This document shows positions 15,913-26,303 of a DNA stretch of 64,000 nucleotides, piece after piece. The stretch's first letter is position 1; each line of letters begins with the position of its first letter. Origin of the DNA: Fidelibacterota bacterium 408169. Lineage in GTDB: Bacteria; Fidelibacterota; Marinisomatia; Marinisomatales; TCS55. The position numbers and the translations under genes are program-made. The notes below the pieces were generated by a model. The model was not told where the DNA came from. It searched no databases and worked only from the letters and a program-made list of their open reading frames with translations. The DNA lies in assembly GCA_002256485.1 (NCBI GenBank), contig NNSG01000008.1, positions 62,001 through 126,000 on the forward strand, in the 5' to 3' direction.

Positions 15913-16512
15913 TCATTTAGGAAAATTATGCAACTCATTTTCTGGTGGAGCAATCAATCCACCGGAAATAACCATTTTGATCCCTTCTTCAACTGTCATT
16001 TCCGTCAGCATTGTTTCACGTTTTGGAATCATAATAAAGAAACCTGAAGTAGGGTTGGGTGTTGTCGGCACAAATACATGATAGTATTCAACACTATTTG
16101 CATCAACAGATTCACCGGTAACAAATGCCAATGTCCAAACACCTTTCCTGGGATATTGCAGGAAAATAACTTTTTGGAAATTTTTACCATCGGCAGTTCC
16201 GGAAAATGCGCTGATAAACTGTTTGATTGTTTTATATATAGTGTTGACAATAGGTATTGTTAAAAGGATTTTTTCACCCCAACTAATCAAACGTCTTCCA
16301 ATTACATTACGAACGATTAAACCTAATGCATATACAGCAAGAATGGTCAGCAATAAGCCTAATCCAGGAATATGAAAACCAATTATTCTCAAAATTGGAG
16401 CAGAAACACCATCCAGAAAACGGAATAAAAATGTGAGTATATATATAGTCAGCACTAAGGGTACAATGGTAAATACACCGGCCAGTATCGTTCGTTTAAT
16501 ATGAGTCCACAT
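15913..16512 (-). CDS. DUF502 family membrane protein
   Basis: 199 residues from the ATG at 16512; an upstream in-frame ATG at 16572 would overlap the methyltransferase gene and adds no hydrophobic sequence. AAGGGA precedes the chosen start. Two membrane helices (about 10-30 and 45-65) are followed by a soluble domain with IPIVNTIYKTIKQFISAF, GVWTLAFVTGE and FVPTTPNPTSGFFIMIP, the DUF502 signature. The family has no established biochemical role; it often sits near lipid or envelope genes, here plsY. Confidence 0.9.
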   Translation of the reverse strand: MWTHIKRTILAGVFTIVPLVLTIYILTFLFRFLDGVSAPILRIIGFHIPGLGLLLTILAVYALGLIVRNVIGRRLISWGEKILLTIPIVNTIYKTIKQFISAFSGTADGKNFQKVIFLQYPRKGVWTLAFVTGESVDANSVEYYHVFVPTTPNPTSGFFIMIPKRETMLTEMTVEEGIKMVISGGLIAPPENELHNFPK

Positions 16513-16516
16513 TATA

Positions 16517-17014
16517 TTATAATATCCCTTCCAATTCAAGCAGGTACGCTTTACGTTGTAAATTGCCGCCATATCCCCCTAAACCACCGTTTGTATTAAT
16601 TATACGATGACAGGGTATAACAATGGGTAATGGATTATTGGCATTGGCTGATCCAGCCGCCCGAACGGCTTTTGAATTACCGGCCCGTTCTGCAATATAT
16701 TTATATGAAGCTGTTTTACCAAAAGGAATGTTGTTTACTTCTTTAAGCACTTTTTTATAAAATGGTGGGCATTGTAAATCCAAGTCTAAATCAAATGTTT
16801 TTCTTTTTCCTGAAAAATATTCTTCTATCTGTTTTTTGATTTCACCACAGGCAATATCATTTTTGACGCATTTATCATTTGGGAAATCTTTTTTCAGCGC
16901 TTTTATAAAAGGAGCTTCTTCCGGGAAATAGATACGACATAACCCTTTGTCTGATTTGGAAATACCCATAATTCCAAAAGGAGTTTTAACAGTGCTGTAA
17001 ATAATAGTTTTCAT
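16517..17014 (-). CDS. ogt: methylated-DNA--protein-cysteine methyltransferase
   Basis: 165 residues with the active-site motif PIVIPCHRII (Cys about 136), the preceding AAGSANANNPLP and the DNA-binding helix IPFGKTASYKYIAERAGNSKAVR. The protein moves the methyl group from O6-methylguanine to its own cysteine, a suicide repair reaction. The N-terminal domain (GIMGISKSDKGLCRIYF) and the length fit the Ogt/MGMT family; ada or ogt naming is by convention. Its stop is 5 bp before the DUF502 start. Confidence 0.93.
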   Translation of the reverse strand: MKTIIYSTVKTPFGIMGISKSDKGLCRIYFPEEAPFIKALKKDFPNDKCVKNDIACGEIKKQIEEYFSGKRKTFDLDLDLQCPPFYKKVLKEVNNIPFGKTASYKYIAERAGNSKAVRAAGSANANNPLPIVIPCHRIINTNGGLGGYGGNLQRKAYLLELEGIL

Positions 17015-17057
17015 TCGTATTAAGTCTTGAATTTAACCAGTGTTTATGAGATTTGCT

Positions 17058-17930
17058 CTAGTGTTTGAGATTAACAGCAACAGCTCCTGTAATAACCAAC
17101 ATAGCTCCAAGGATTGCAACTGGCGTTAATGCTTCACCTAAAAACGTCCAACCAAGAAATAATGCTATAACGGGAGGTGGAAAAGCTACATAAGCAATCT
17201 GAGTCATGGTCAAATGTTTGAAAAGCCAAACATAAATAAGCCATGCAGCTATGGAGCCGAATAATGTTAAATATACCATAGCAAAAATATTAAAAGGACT
17301 CCAAATCATCACCTGGTCTTTTTCCAAAAAACTGGAAATAGTAAGTAATATTATACCGGCACCTGTTTGACAGACAGCATTCATGGTTAAGGTATCGATT
17401 GCCTTGGCGTTCTTTTTCAAATAAACATTCGGCCACGCTGCTAAAATCACAGCAACGATAATAACAGACATACCCATAATCACATTTTCACCCCCAAAAG
17501 CCTTTCCTTGCGATAGAATTAATAGTACGCCTGTTGTACCGATAACAAGGGAAATGGTTTTGTGTAAATTTATTTTTTCATTCGGAAGATAAAAATGTGA
17601 CATAATTACAATAATTATTGGAAAACCTGTCCAAAGAATTGATGCCAGGTTGGAATAAATATATTGTGTTGCCCAATAAGTTACGCCATAGCCAACAACT
17701 AAGTTTAAAAGACCAAAAGAGGTATAAATATTGATTGCTTCACGTGTCCGAGGGATGGGACGTTTTTGGAAAAATGAAATTAATAGTAAAATGATGCCTG
17801 CTGCAAAAAAACGTAATCCAACACCATAAATAGCAGGCGTGCCTTCAATTAAACTTTTTTTAAGAATAACCCACGTGGTTCCCCAGATGAGACAAATAGC
17901 CACATATAAAAAGTAGGTTTTTGATTTCAT
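17058..17930 (-). CDS. EamA-family (DMT superfamily) permease
   Basis: 290 residues with ten predicted helices in two EamA halves. YFLYVAICLIWGTTWVILK at the N-terminus has the conserved WG..W, and the second half has TLFGSIAAWLIYVWLFKHL and the end PPPVIALFLGWTFLGEAL, the typical final motif. Members export or import metabolites, often amino acids or nucleotides; the substrate is not readable here. A bidirectional terminator (17942-17968) isolates it from secF upstream. Confidence 0.9.
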   Translation of the reverse strand: MKSKTYFLYVAICLIWGTTWVILKKSLIEGTPAIYGVGLRFFAAGIILLLISFFQKRPIPRTREAINIYTSFGLLNLVVGYGVTYWATQYIYSNLASILWTGFPIIIVIMSHFYLPNEKINLHKTISLVIGTTGVLLILSQGKAFGGENVIMGMSVIIVAVILAAWPNVYLKKNAKAIDTLTMNAVCQTGAGIILLTISSFLEKDQVMIWSPFNIFAMVYLTLFGSIAAWLIYVWLFKHLTMTQIAYVAFPPPVIALFLGWTFLGEALTPVAILGAMLVITGAVAVNLKH

Positions 17931-17941
17931 ATTTCTGAAAT

Positions 17942-17968
17942 AAAAAACTCCGCATCAGCGGAGTTTTT
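17942..17968 (-). terminator. terminator after secDF (bidirectional shape)
   Basis: AAAAACTCCGC (17943-17953), loop ATCA, GCGGAGTTTTT (17958-17968). A-runs and T-runs on both sides make it work in both directions; on the minus strand it follows secF. Confidence 0.88.
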
Positions 17969-17994
17969 ATTATTTAATTGAGACTGTGTAAGAA

Positions 17995-18924
17995 TTAGGA
18001 TTTTACTCCTTTATGAAGCTGTACCACAATGGGACAGGCAACATATATACTGGAATACGTCCCTACAATAACACCGATCAACATGGCAAAAGCAAAGTAA
18101 TGAATAACTTCACCGCCAAATGCATACAAAATAAATACTACCATAAAAGTAGTAATGGATGTAATGATAGTTCTACTGAGTGAATCATTTATACTTCGAT
18201 CCACCATATCATTGTATGATGTGCGTTTCATTGATTTTACATTTTCTCTAACTCTATCTAATATAACAATTGTATCATTTAGAGAATATCCGACAATTGT
18301 TAAAAATGCAGCAATAATTGGTAGGGATATTTCATAGTCCATTATAGAAAAAATGCCCAATGTGATAATTACATCATGACTCAATGCAGCAATCGCACCT
18401 ACAGCAAATTTGAATTCAAAACGGATGGAAATATAAATCAAAATCAATAATAAGGCAGACATGATTGCCATAATTGCCTTACCGCTTAATTCGGAACCAA
18501 TTTTTGGTCCAACTTTTTCGATGGATAAAATAAAATCATTTTGATCATCCGGTATAGCACCCGGAAATGATTCATATAAATGATTTACAATTAATTGAGG
18601 AAAATTCTCCGGTTGATTTTCCTGGATAGGAAGTCTGACGGAAATATCCCTTGCGCTGCCAAATTGTTTTATCTCTGCGCGGCTATAGTCATGAATTTGA
18701 CCTTCAATTGAAACGGTCCCCATGGCTTGGCGTACATCATTTACATCTATTTCTTCAGTGAATTGTACAGCAACAAGTGAACCGCCCTTGAAATCGATAC
18801 TCAATCGGGGGCCGCCCTGTAGAAATAAGGAAATTAATCCAGCAAGAATGACGGCTCCGGATAGAAAATATCCAAAGCGACTTTGGCTTAAAAATTTGAT
18901 ATCAGTCTCTTTGATAAGTCTCAT
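17995..18924 (-). CDS. secF: protein translocase subunit SecF
   Basis: 309 residues, six membrane helices. SecF motifs: SIDFKGGSLVAVQF in the periplasmic domain after helix 1, VGPKIGSELSGKAIMA before helix 2, FAVGAIAALSHDVIITLG, and the final VGYSLNDTIVILDRVREN with SLSRTIITS. With SecD it uses the proton gradient to pull proteins out of the SecYEG channel. Its start overlaps the secD stop by 4 bp (ATGA). Confidence 0.97.
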   Translation of the reverse strand: MRLIKETDIKFLSQSRFGYFLSGAVILAGLISLFLQGGPRLSIDFKGGSLVAVQFTEEIDVNDVRQAMGTVSIEGQIHDYSRAEIKQFGSARDISVRLPIQENQPENFPQLIVNHLYESFPGAIPDDQNDFILSIEKVGPKIGSELSGKAIMAIMSALLLILIYISIRFEFKFAVGAIAALSHDVIITLGIFSIMDYEISLPIIAAFLTIVGYSLNDTIVILDRVRENVKSMKRTSYNDMVDRSINDSLSRTIITSITTFMVVFILYAFGGEVIHYFAFAMLIGVIVGTYSSIYVACPIVVQLHKGVKS

Positions 18925-20840
18925 ATGCTTAATCTCTGTAAGCCCCTACGTTCTGTAAGAGTATTAAAAATAGTTCGAGTAACAAAAATAGCAGTAAACA
19001 TGGAAATAATAATTCCCCAAAAAAGTACTGTCGCAAAGCCGCGGATTGGACCGGTACCAAACTGATATAATACCAGCGCTGCAACTAATGTAGTTACATT
19101 TGCATCGATAATGGTTGTTAAAGCACGATCATAACCAGCATCAATAGCTGCCCGAGGTGTTTTGCCTTTACGCTGCTCTTCGCGAATTCTTTCAAATATG
19201 ATTACATTTGCATCGATCGACATTCCCACTGTTAAAATAAGAGCTGCAATACCCGGGAGTGTTAATGTCGCATCCAACATAGCTAATATGGCCAAAACGA
19301 GCATAATATTCCAGATCAATGCAAAATTTGCAATAACGCCGGACAGTTTATAATAGAAGATCATAAATACAAGCACCAATGCCAATCCAATTATAACAGA
19401 CAGTGTTCCCTTTGCAACTGAATCAGCGCCTAATGAAGGTCCCACAACCCGTTCTTCTATAATGTTTACCGGTGCCGGTAATGCACCTGCCCGAAGCACA
19501 ATAGCAATATCTTTTGCTTCATCCATATTTGCAAAACCTTCGATCATTGTACCGCCATCAGAAATTTTTGTACGAATCACTGGAGCCATATGAACTTTTT
19601 TATCCAGAACAAGTGCAACTCTGCGTCCTATATTCCCACCTGTAACTCTAGACCATGTTCTTGAACCTTCCGAATTCATATCCAGCAATACGATGGATTG
19701 CCCCGAAGCAGAACTGCCCGTTCCGCCGATTGTGGCGCTGGCTTTTTCTACGACACCACCTGTGAGTTCAGATTCACCTTCAAGGTAGAACATGCGATAC
19801 ATTGTTTCTTGACCGCCATCAATGTTGGTAAATGATTCAGGTGCATCACTCAAAAGAAATTGGCCATTGGCAGCATCCAGCTTATCCAGAACATCATCCA
19901 TGGCAAGAATCTTTTTGATTATATAAACATTTTTATCCGGCACACCAATATCGTTACCCAGTGCTCTTAAAAGAGAAGAGAAAGGCCTGTCCTCCAAAAG
20001 ATTTTGATCAACAACAACAGATGTATCGGAGGTATCTGCGGCAGCTTGAGCAGCTTGCTCTCCAAATAGTTCGCTGACAGAAATTGTTTTATCTTCGCTG
20101 ACAGGAGTAGGTGAATCATCCGTTGATGTTTCTTCTACTGTTTTCGTGAGTCCAACAAGTTCTTCACTACCTTTGATTACTTTATCAATACGCAGTAACA
20201 TGTCATTTGTAAGGTCAGGAGATTTGACAAGGATAAATTCAAGCAATGCTGTGCTTTGCAGTAAATCTCGAGCTCGTTCAGAATCATGAATACCAGCTAA
20301 TTCGACAATAATTCTACGGTTGCCTTGTTTTTGAATTGTAGGTTCTGATACACCAAACTGGTCCACACGGTTTTGGAGAATCTCCAAAACACGATTAATC
20401 GCATCATCGGCTTGGTCTCTAAGGCTTACAACAATTTCATCCATGTTGCCGCCAAAATCCACATCAAAATAACGGTGAATGCGCAAACCTTCAGAATTTA
20501 TTTCATCTTTAAAAACCTGGAAAAAGTCCAGTTCTGAATCTACCTTAATTCGAGAACTTATTTTCGCCAGTGCCTGTTCAAAGCGCCTATCTTTATTGAT
20601 AGCAAGATTGCTCACCAATGTAGGGAGGTCAACTTCAAGAACAATGTAAATACCACCTTTTAAATCCAGTCCCTGTTTAATTATTTTATTTTCCAAGTCC
20701 TGTAAAGAGCCTTCTTCCCGTAGAGTTTCAATTTCATCTGCAGAAAGATTTTGATACTGTACCGTCGGCCATATGGCATAAAATGCCCAGACCAGCACTA
20801 ATGCGATAATAATATATCGGGGTGTTAATTTACTTTTCAT
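18921..20840 (-). CDS. secD: protein translocase subunit SecD
   Basis: 639 residues with helix 1 at the N-terminus, LDLKGGIYIVLEVD, the P1 head domain (ILQNRVDQFGVSEPTIQKQG.RRIIVELAGI), SIVLLDMNSEGSRTWSRVT, and the membrane part GPSLGADSVAKGT...SIDANVIIFERIREE. The periplasmic domain carries a low-complexity acidic insert (about residues 225-275, rich in T, S, D and A, including EETSTDDSPTPVSED) that bacterial model SecD proteins lack. It probably forms an operon with secF. Confidence 0.97.
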   Translation of the reverse strand: MKSKLTPRYIIIALVLVWAFYAIWPTVQYQNLSADEIETLREEGSLQDLENKIIKQGLDLKGGIYIVLEVDLPTLVSNLAINKDRRFEQALAKISSRIKVDSELDFFQVFKDEINSEGLRIHRYFDVDFGGNMDEIVVSLRDQADDAINRVLEILQNRVDQFGVSEPTIQKQGNRRIIVELAGIHDSERARDLLQSTALLEFILVKSPDLTNDMLLRIDKVIKGSEELVGLTKTVEETSTDDSPTPVSEDKTISVSELFGEQAAQAAADTSDTSVVVDQNLLEDRPFSSLLRALGNDIGVPDKNVYIIKKILAMDDVLDKLDAANGQFLLSDAPESFTNIDGGQETMYRMFYLEGESELTGGVVEKASATIGGTGSSASGQSIVLLDMNSEGSRTWSRVTGGNIGRRVALVLDKKVHMAPVIRTKISDGGTMIEGFANMDEAKDIAIVLRAGALPAPVNIIEERVVGPSLGADSVAKGTLSVIIGLALVLVFMIFYYKLSGVIANFALIWNIMLVLAILAMLDATLTLPGIAALILTVGMSIDANVIIFERIREEQRKGKTPRAAIDAGYDRALTTIIDANVTTLVAALVLYQFGTGPIRGFATVLFWGIIISMFTAIFVTRTIFNTLTERRGLQRLSI

Positions 20841-21018
20841 GGATTAAATAATATTTTAGCTACGAAAAAAGCTTGGGAATATACCGAGCATGTAAAAGAG
20901 GTGTCAAACTATTTACTTGAAATAAATAAAAATTATTTGATTTGTTATATCTTATATGATTCATGAGTCAGCTAGCTATCTAAAGAAAGTGCCACTATAA
21001 TGATGGTAAGAGAAATCA

Positions 21019-21825
21019 TTAACGAATATTGAATGCAAGAATATTGATTATAAAAAAGAAAATGGCATGAAACAATTCAATAAAACCAGTCTGTTTCGGA
21101 TTTAGTGCTGCTTTAGTTTTCCACGTAAAAATTCCTATAATTGATTTTATGATGTATGGACCAAACGCCAAAAGAAAAAGCCAGGTGTAGCCCCTCATCC
21201 ATATGGTAATCCATAAAAATAAAATTAAAATCATATTATAGACTAGCAAGGACATTGCTTTTTGTATTTTAATTTGAGTGGGTGGTTCGGAAAGATTAGG
21301 TTGAATTCGCAATTTCAATTTGATATAATATATACTTCCTGCAAAATAGAGAAAATTGATCAACCATAATATCCAGCCTCTGGCATCCATACTTTGATGA
21401 AGAAATAAATAAATAACTGGTGCGGAGGATGTTAAACCAAAAACACCCACAAGTTCTCCGGGAATGGACATATTCTGTTTATTCACTGTTAACCATAAAT
21501 GAATAATCATCGTTAATGCAACAACGCAACCAAAATAGAGAGCGTTCCATTGTCCGTATCGAATGAATACGATTACAGCTATTAGCACTCCGGAACCGGC
21601 AAAACGGATTATCCAACGCAATTGTTCTTTAGCAAGAATACGCCTGTTTTTCCATCTGCGAACGACGCGAACTGCTGGTTCATAAGAAAGAAAAATCAAT
21701 ATAAATGATACAATTAAAAACAGGGCTGCCCAATTCCATTCACCTGCAAGGCTGGCTGCCATAAAAGCAGGAATAAGAAACATTGCCCATGCACCATGTT
21801 GACGGGGTTTGGGGAAGGGATTCAT
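21019..21825 (-). CDS. YwiC-like family membrane protein
   Basis: 268 residues with seven or eight membrane helices. The N-terminus PKPRQHGAWAMFLIPAFMA is the YwiC family hallmark. The family is widespread in Firmicutes and other phyla without a known function, although some members lie next to respiratory or nitrate genes. Here it follows kbl with a 39-bp gap and may belong to the threonine cluster transcript only by read-through. Confidence 0.85.
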   Translation of the reverse strand: MNPFPKPRQHGAWAMFLIPAFMAASLAGEWNWAALFLIVSFILIFLSYEPAVRVVRRWKNRRILAKEQLRWIIRFAGSGVLIAVIVFIRYGQWNALYFGCVVALTMIIHLWLTVNKQNMSIPGELVGVFGLTSSAPVIYLFLHQSMDARGWILWLINFLYFAGSIYYIKLKLRIQPNLSEPPTQIKIQKAMSLLVYNMILILFLWITIWMRGYTWLFLLAFGPYIIKSIIGIFTWKTKAALNPKQTGFIELFHAIFFFIINILAFNIR

Positions 21826-21864
21826 AATTTTATAAAGTTTAGAATGACGAGTAATTAAAATGTA

Positions 21865-23049
21865 TTAAATAATGTTAAGACTTTTTCCTACTGAAGAAAA
21901 CGCTTCTATGGCTCGATCCAAATGATCTTTTTCCATGGCAGCAGAAATTTGTACACGAATTCGGGCTTCTCCTTTGGGGACAACTGGAAAGAAAAAGCCT
22001 ATAACATAAATTCCTTTTTCCAATAATGATGCTGCCATTTTCTGGGCAAGGTTTGCATCATAAAGCATAATGGGAACAATGGGATGATCACCTTCTTTTA
22101 TATCAAATCCGGCTTCACTCATTTTCTTCCGAAAGTAGAGTGTGTTTTCCTCTAATTTGTCCCGGAGCTCAGTGGAGGACGATAGAATATCGAACACCTT
22201 AATTCCTGCCGCAACAATAGCTGGAGCAAGAGTATTAGAGAAAAGGTAGGGACGTGATCGCTGACGGAGCATGTCGATAATTTCCTGTCTACCTGTGGTA
22301 AATCCGCCTGAAGCACCACCCATTGCTTTTCCAAGCGTGGATGTCCAGATATCCACTTTGTCCATCACATTATGATATTCAGCAGAACCCCGACCTGTCT
22401 TTCCTACAAAGCCGGTTGCGTGGGAGTCGTCAACCATGACCATGGCATCATATTTTTCAGCTAAACTCGTAATTTTATCTAATTTTGCCACAAAACCATC
22501 CATTGAAAAAACGCCATCCGTGGCAATCATCTTGATTTTAGCATCTTTGGCTTCAACTAACCGTTTTTCAAGTTCAGCCATATCACTATTGGCATAACGA
22601 AAGCGTTGTGCTTTGCAAAGTCGAACTCCATCAATTATGGAAGCGTGGTTCAATGCATCGGAAATGATGGCATCTTCCGGTCCCAATAATGTTTCAAACA
22701 ATCCGCCATTAGCATCAAAACAAGACGTATATAATATGGCATCATCTGAACCAAAAAAGTCTGATATTTTTCTTTCCAATTCCTTGTGAATATCCTGTGT
22801 TCCGCAAATAAACCGTACGGAAGACATCCCAAATCCATGATCGTCAAGAGCATCATGGGCAGCAGCTTTAATTTCTGGATTATTTGATAAACCTAAATAG
22901 TTATTGGCGCAAAAATTGAAAACCTCTCCGCCTTCTTTAGTATTGATTATAACACCTTGGGGTGTGGTGATCGTGCGTTCGGTTTTATACAATCCATCGT
23001 CTTGAATCTGTTTGAGTGTATTTTGATAAATCAATTTTGTGTGTTTCAT
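21865..23049 (-). CDS. kbl: glycine C-acetyltransferase (2-amino-3-ketobutyrate CoA ligase)
   Basis: 394 residues from the ATG at 23049, which has AGAGAG nine bases upstream; a TTG start at 23058 is less likely. Class II alpha-oxoamine synthase signatures: [52 protein letters not shown] with the PLP-contacting Asp and His, and [15 protein letters not shown] with the Schiff-base Lys. It converts 2-amino-3-ketobutyrate and CoA to glycine and acetyl-CoA, the second step after Tdh, which is encoded upstream in the same cluster. Confidence 0.96.
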   Translation of the reverse strand: MKHTKLIYQNTLKQIQDDGLYKTERTITTPQGVIINTKEGGEVFNFCANNYLGLSNNPEIKAAAHDALDDHGFGMSSVRFICGTQDIHKELERKISDFFGSDDAILYTSCFDANGGLFETLLGPEDAIISDALNHASIIDGVRLCKAQRFRYANSDMAELEKRLVEAKDAKIKMIATDGVFSMDGFVAKLDKITSLAEKYDAMVMVDDSHATGFVGKTGRGSAEYHNVMDKVDIWTSTLGKAMGGASGGFTTGRQEIIDMLRQRSRPYLFSNTLAPAIVAAGIKVFDILSSSTELRDKLEENTLYFRKKMSEAGFDIKEGDHPIVPIMLYDANLAQKMAASLLEKGIYVIGFFFPVVPKGEARIRVQISAAMEKDHLDRAIEAFSSVGKSLNII

Positions 23050-23069
23050 CTTTAACAACTCTCTAAAAA

Positions 23070-23651
23070 TTATTTATCGTAATTACGTCTGATTGATTTA
23101 TATTTTCTCCGATAATTTTCCGCATCGCCGTAATCAAAGAATTTGTAATAACGTGAATGTGGGTCTTTTATTCTGGATGCATGTTTAATAGGGCACCAGT
23201 ATTGCTCTGTTCGGGCGATGGTTTCTTTGGTGTAGGCGGCCACTGCATTGCCATATCCGCAGTATACACAATTGAATTTTTCCAGCATATTCAAATAGGA
23301 TAAGTTCTGACGGTCAATGACAAAATATTCACTGCGTTTTACCCTTGGAATTTGGAACACACGAAAACAAATATGCTGAAAAATAAAAATACATACATCC
23401 ATGAACACAATTGGAACAATCATGGCATAGATGATCGGTGTGATTATAACATGGCGAATTTTTGCAGTAAAAATATATTTTAATAGATGGGTTTTATATT
23501 TTTTCTGTTGGCTTCGGATGCTCTTTTCGAACTGTATCTTGCGTTTTTTGAAGTTATGTGCCAGTTCTTTACTGATGATGGAAAATTCCTTTTCCAATTC
23601 TCCTTCCAGTTGACGAATTTTTTTCAACTGTTTTTCAAATATATTATTCAT
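23070..23651 (-). CDS. unknown protein between tdh and kbl
   Basis: 193 residues. The N-terminal 60 residues form a strongly charged helix, likely a coiled coil ([18 protein letters not shown] and onwards). Residues about 72-98 are hydrophobic ([25 protein letters not shown]), one long or two short membrane helices. The C-terminal part has [19 protein letters not shown]-like sequence (CVYCGYGN), then [18 protein letters not shown]. The three cysteines and histidine could bind metal. I do not recognise the family. Gaps of 28 and 20 bp to tdh and kbl indicate one operon, so a role linked to threonine breakdown or its membrane location is possible. Confidence 0.75.
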   Translation of the reverse strand: MNNIFEKQLKKIRQLEGELEKEFSIISKELAHNFKKRKIQFEKSIRSQQKKYKTHLLKYIFTAKIRHVIITPIIYAMIVPIVFMDVCIFIFQHICFRVFQIPRVKRSEYFVIDRQNLSYLNMLEKFNCVYCGYGNAVAAYTKETIARTEQYWCPIKHASRIKDPHSRYYKFFDYGDAENYRRKYKSIRRNYDK

Positions 23652-23679
23652 TTATCATTCCTGTTGTTTAATATAAATA

Positions 23680-24702
23680 TTACCACTCAAGGACAACTTT
23701 TCCACAATTTCCCGATTCCATAATATCGAATCCTTTTTGGAATTCATCTACAGGAAAGCGATGGGTCAACACACCGGAAATATCAAGCCCGCTTCGGAGC
23801 ATCTGGGTCATTTTATACCATGTTTCAAACATTTCTCTTCCGTAGATACCTTTGATATGCAATCCTTTAAAGATGATTTCATCCCAGTTAATTGTTGTGT
23901 CTTCAGGGAAAATTCCCAATACAGCAATTTTACCCCCGTGGTACATTGTACGAATCATATCCTGTAATGCATTTTGATTGCCGGACATTTCAAGTCCAAT
24001 ATCAAATCCATTATCTATTTTTAATTCAGGAAAAGAATCTTCAATATTTTCTTCAGTTACATTGATGATGCGATCTGCTCCCATTTTTTGTGCAAGGTTC
24101 AAGCGAAAATCATTTATATCTGTCACAACAACATTACGAGCTCCGATTTTTTTACAGATCGCGGTAGCCATGCAGCCGATAGGACCGGCGCCTGTAATAA
24201 GTACGTCTTCGGCAACCATTTCAAAACTCAACACACTGTGAACGGCATTGCCTAATGGATCGAAGAAAGAAGCAATATCAGTATCAATATCTTCGTGAAC
24301 CGGCCAGACATTTCCTTCTGGAAGTGTCATGTATTCAGCAAAAGAGCCGTCGCGATGAATTCCAATGCCAATCGTTTCGTTGCACAAATGTCGCTGTCCG
24401 GCACGGCAATTACGACAATAACCACACGTAATATGTCCTTCCCCAGAAACTACATCGCCGGCATTATAATGGGTGACACCGGGGCCGGTATCTTCAACGA
24501 TTCCAACAAATTCATGGCCAATAACCAGCGGTGGTTTAATGGTGGACTGTGACCATTCATTCCAATGATAAATATGGAGATCCGTACCGCAAATGGCTGT
24601 TTTTGTGATTTTAATTAATACATCGTTCGTTCCCACGTCCGGTTTGGGAACATCGTTCAGCCACAGACCGGGTTCAGGTTTTGATTTGCAGATTGCTTTC
24701 AT
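23680..24702 (-). CDS. tdh: L-threonine 3-dehydrogenase
   Basis: 340 residues, the usual length, zinc-dependent MDR type. Catalytic zinc site [14 protein letters not shown] with [10 protein letters not shown], the structural zinc cysteines [15 protein letters not shown], the NAD-binding [18 protein letters not shown] and a following Asp for NAD. It oxidises threonine to 2-amino-3-ketobutyrate using NAD. With kbl downstream this makes a complete threonine-to-glycine route giving acetyl-CoA and NADH. Confidence 0.96.
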   Translation of the reverse strand: MKAICKSKPEPGLWLNDVPKPDVGTNDVLIKITKTAICGTDLHIYHWNEWSQSTIKPPLVIGHEFVGIVEDTGPGVTHYNAGDVVSGEGHITCGYCRNCRAGQRHLCNETIGIGIHRDGSFAEYMTLPEGNVWPVHEDIDTDIASFFDPLGNAVHSVLSFEMVAEDVLITGAGPIGCMATAICKKIGARNVVVTDINDFRLNLAQKMGADRIINVTEENIEDSFPELKIDNGFDIGLEMSGNQNALQDMIRTMYHGGKIAVLGIFPEDTTINWDEIIFKGLHIKGIYGREMFETWYKMTQMLRSGLDISGVLTHRFPVDEFQKGFDIMESGNCGKVVLEW

Positions 24703-24838
24703 AAATTTAATTTAAGATAGTTGAATCAGAATTTAATGGACTTGATTTGATCCACCAATGGGATAAGAAAATAAATTTTACACAAATGATGAGAATGTTG
24801 TATTTAAATTTTATTAGACTAATTACATTTGAAAGGAT

Positions 24839-25333
24839 ATGAAAAAGAAAAAAGACCTGAAAGCCGAAAATTTTGCCATGAAGGCTGAATTGATTGCCAA
24901 CGGTGGTTTGCTGGGTGGTAAGTCAGATGTCCCGGACGAAATTGAAAATCAATTTTTGAAACATGTGCTTGAATATGAACGAGCGCCATATGTTAAAACG
25001 AAATCGTTAATCCCCGAATTCCCATCTGAGGATAGCCTTAACGATAAGGAATTGGAAAAAGAACTTGCCCGTTTAATTGGGGAACTAGCCTCTCAGCATA
25101 TTCAATACGGTTTATGTAAAAAACTGCCTATACGCATTGCGTATAAATATTTAACGGAGGAATATATTAACGGCGAAGTTAAACTTCTGAAAGGCGGTGG
25201 GAATACTTTTATTGACGGCTGCAGCGGTGATTGTCCCAGTTGTTTCCAAGTGGATTACTGTGACTCTGTTTCTGAAATTTGGGAAAAGGATGAACTGGAG
25301 AAAGAACGGAGGTTAATAGGTAATATAAAATGA
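24839..25333 (+). CDS. unknown protein with C-terminal cysteine cluster
   Basis: 164 residues, no signal peptide, highly charged, mostly helical. The end carries IDGCSGDCPSCFQVDYCD, a CX3CX2CX5C cluster that could hold zinc or an iron-sulfur cluster. An AAAGGAT precedes the ATG. I do not recognise the family. It is divergent from tdh (137 bp apart) and 202 bp before parA on the same strand, so it is probably its own transcription unit. Confidence 0.65.
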   Translation: MKKKKDLKAENFAMKAELIANGGLLGGKSDVPDEIENQFLKHVLEYERAPYVKTKSLIPEFPSEDSLNDKELEKELARLIGELASQHIQYGLCKKLPIRIAYKYLTEEYINGEVKLLKGGGNTFIDGCSGDCPSCFQVDYCDSVSEIWEKDELEKERRLIGNIK

Positions 25334-25397
25334 AAAATGGAATAGAGAACTTTAAGGAACCATTTTGGCACCTAAAAAGTTGACGTTTTTTAAAATA

Positions 25398-25430
25398 AAC
25401 TTTGCGGAAGTTGAAAACTTTCGCAAAGTT
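25398..25430. repeat. inverted repeat upstream of parA
   Basis: AACTTTGCG (25398-25406) pairs with CGCAAAGTT (25422-25430), and the inner part GAAGTTGAAAACTTT extends the stem. No T-run follows, so it may be a binding site or transcript hairpin. It does not match the parS consensus. Confidence 0.5.
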
Positions 25431-25535
25431 ATAACCAAGAATTAAGGGGTATCCGTGGGCATCCTTGTTTCTCTAAAAACTCTACTCCTAAATTCCACAG
25501 CTTATTTCATGTTGCAAATTTTATAAAACCCAATT

Positions 25536-26303
25536 ATGTCACGCATTATAGCACTCACAAACCAGAAAGGTGGCGTCGGTAAAACCACATCCGCTGTAAA
25601 TATTGCTGTAAGCCTTGCAGTATCAGAAGAAAAAACATTACTCATTGATTTAGATCCCCAAGCCAATGCCACTACCGGTGTTTCCAGCTTAATAAACGGC
25701 GAAGATGTTAACACGATTTATGATGTTTTGATTCGCGGTACAGCAATCAAAGATGCCATTATCAATACTCAATTCAATCATTTAGACGTGATTACATCAA
25801 ACAGCGATTTGGTGGGTGCAGAGGTTGAACTAGTAAGTCTCATGGCCAGAGAATTTCATTTGCAAAAAGCTTTGAAATCATTAAAACAGAAATACAAATT
25901 TATTTTGATCGATTGCCCCCCTTCTTTAGGCTTGCTAACTGTGAATGCCCTCACAACTGCACATTCGATTATAATCCCCATTCAAGCTGAATATTATGCA
26001 TTGGAAGGATTAGGCCAGCTTTTGAATACCATCAGGCTGGTCCAGCGTAATTTGAATAAAAAACTTAAAATTGAAGGTGTATTGCTAACCATGTTTGACA
26101 GCAGGTTGAATTTATCGAAACAGGTCGCAGATGAAATTAAGAGCTATTTCGGAGATAAATTGTTCAAGACAATCATTCATCGTAACGTCCGCCTCGGCGA
26201 AGCACCCAGTTTTGGTAAACCAGCGTTATTATATGATGCCAATTCTGTGGGAGCAAGAGATTATATGAATTTAGTAGAGGAGTTATTAGATAGTGGTAAC
26301 TAA
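25536..26303 (+). CDS. parA: chromosome partitioning ATPase ParA (Soj)
   Basis: 255 residues with the deviant Walker [15 protein letters not shown] (residues 10-23), the Walker [15 protein letters not shown] and the end motif [17 protein letters not shown], all typical of chromosomal ParA/Soj. It binds DNA as an ATP dimer and drives segregation of ParB-parS complexes. The parB start lies 11 bp inside its 3' end. Confidence 0.96.
   Translation: MSRIIALTNQKGGVGKTTSAVNIAVSLAVSEEKTLLIDLDPQANATTGVSSLINGEDVNTIYDVLIRGTAIKDAIINTQFNHLDVITSNSDLVGAEVELVSLMAREFHLQKALKSLKQKYKFILIDCPPSLGLLTVNALTTAHSIIIPIQAEYYALEGLGQLLNTIRLVQRNLNKKLKIEGVLLTMFDSRLNLSKQVADEIKSYFGDKLFKTIIHRNVRLGEAPSFGKPALLYDANSVGARDYMNLVEELLDSGN

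Noticed and set aside
16010-16026. TGTTTCACGT, a half match to parS
   Set aside because: Second half (GAAACA) is missing, it lies inside the DUF502 gene and is far from parAB.
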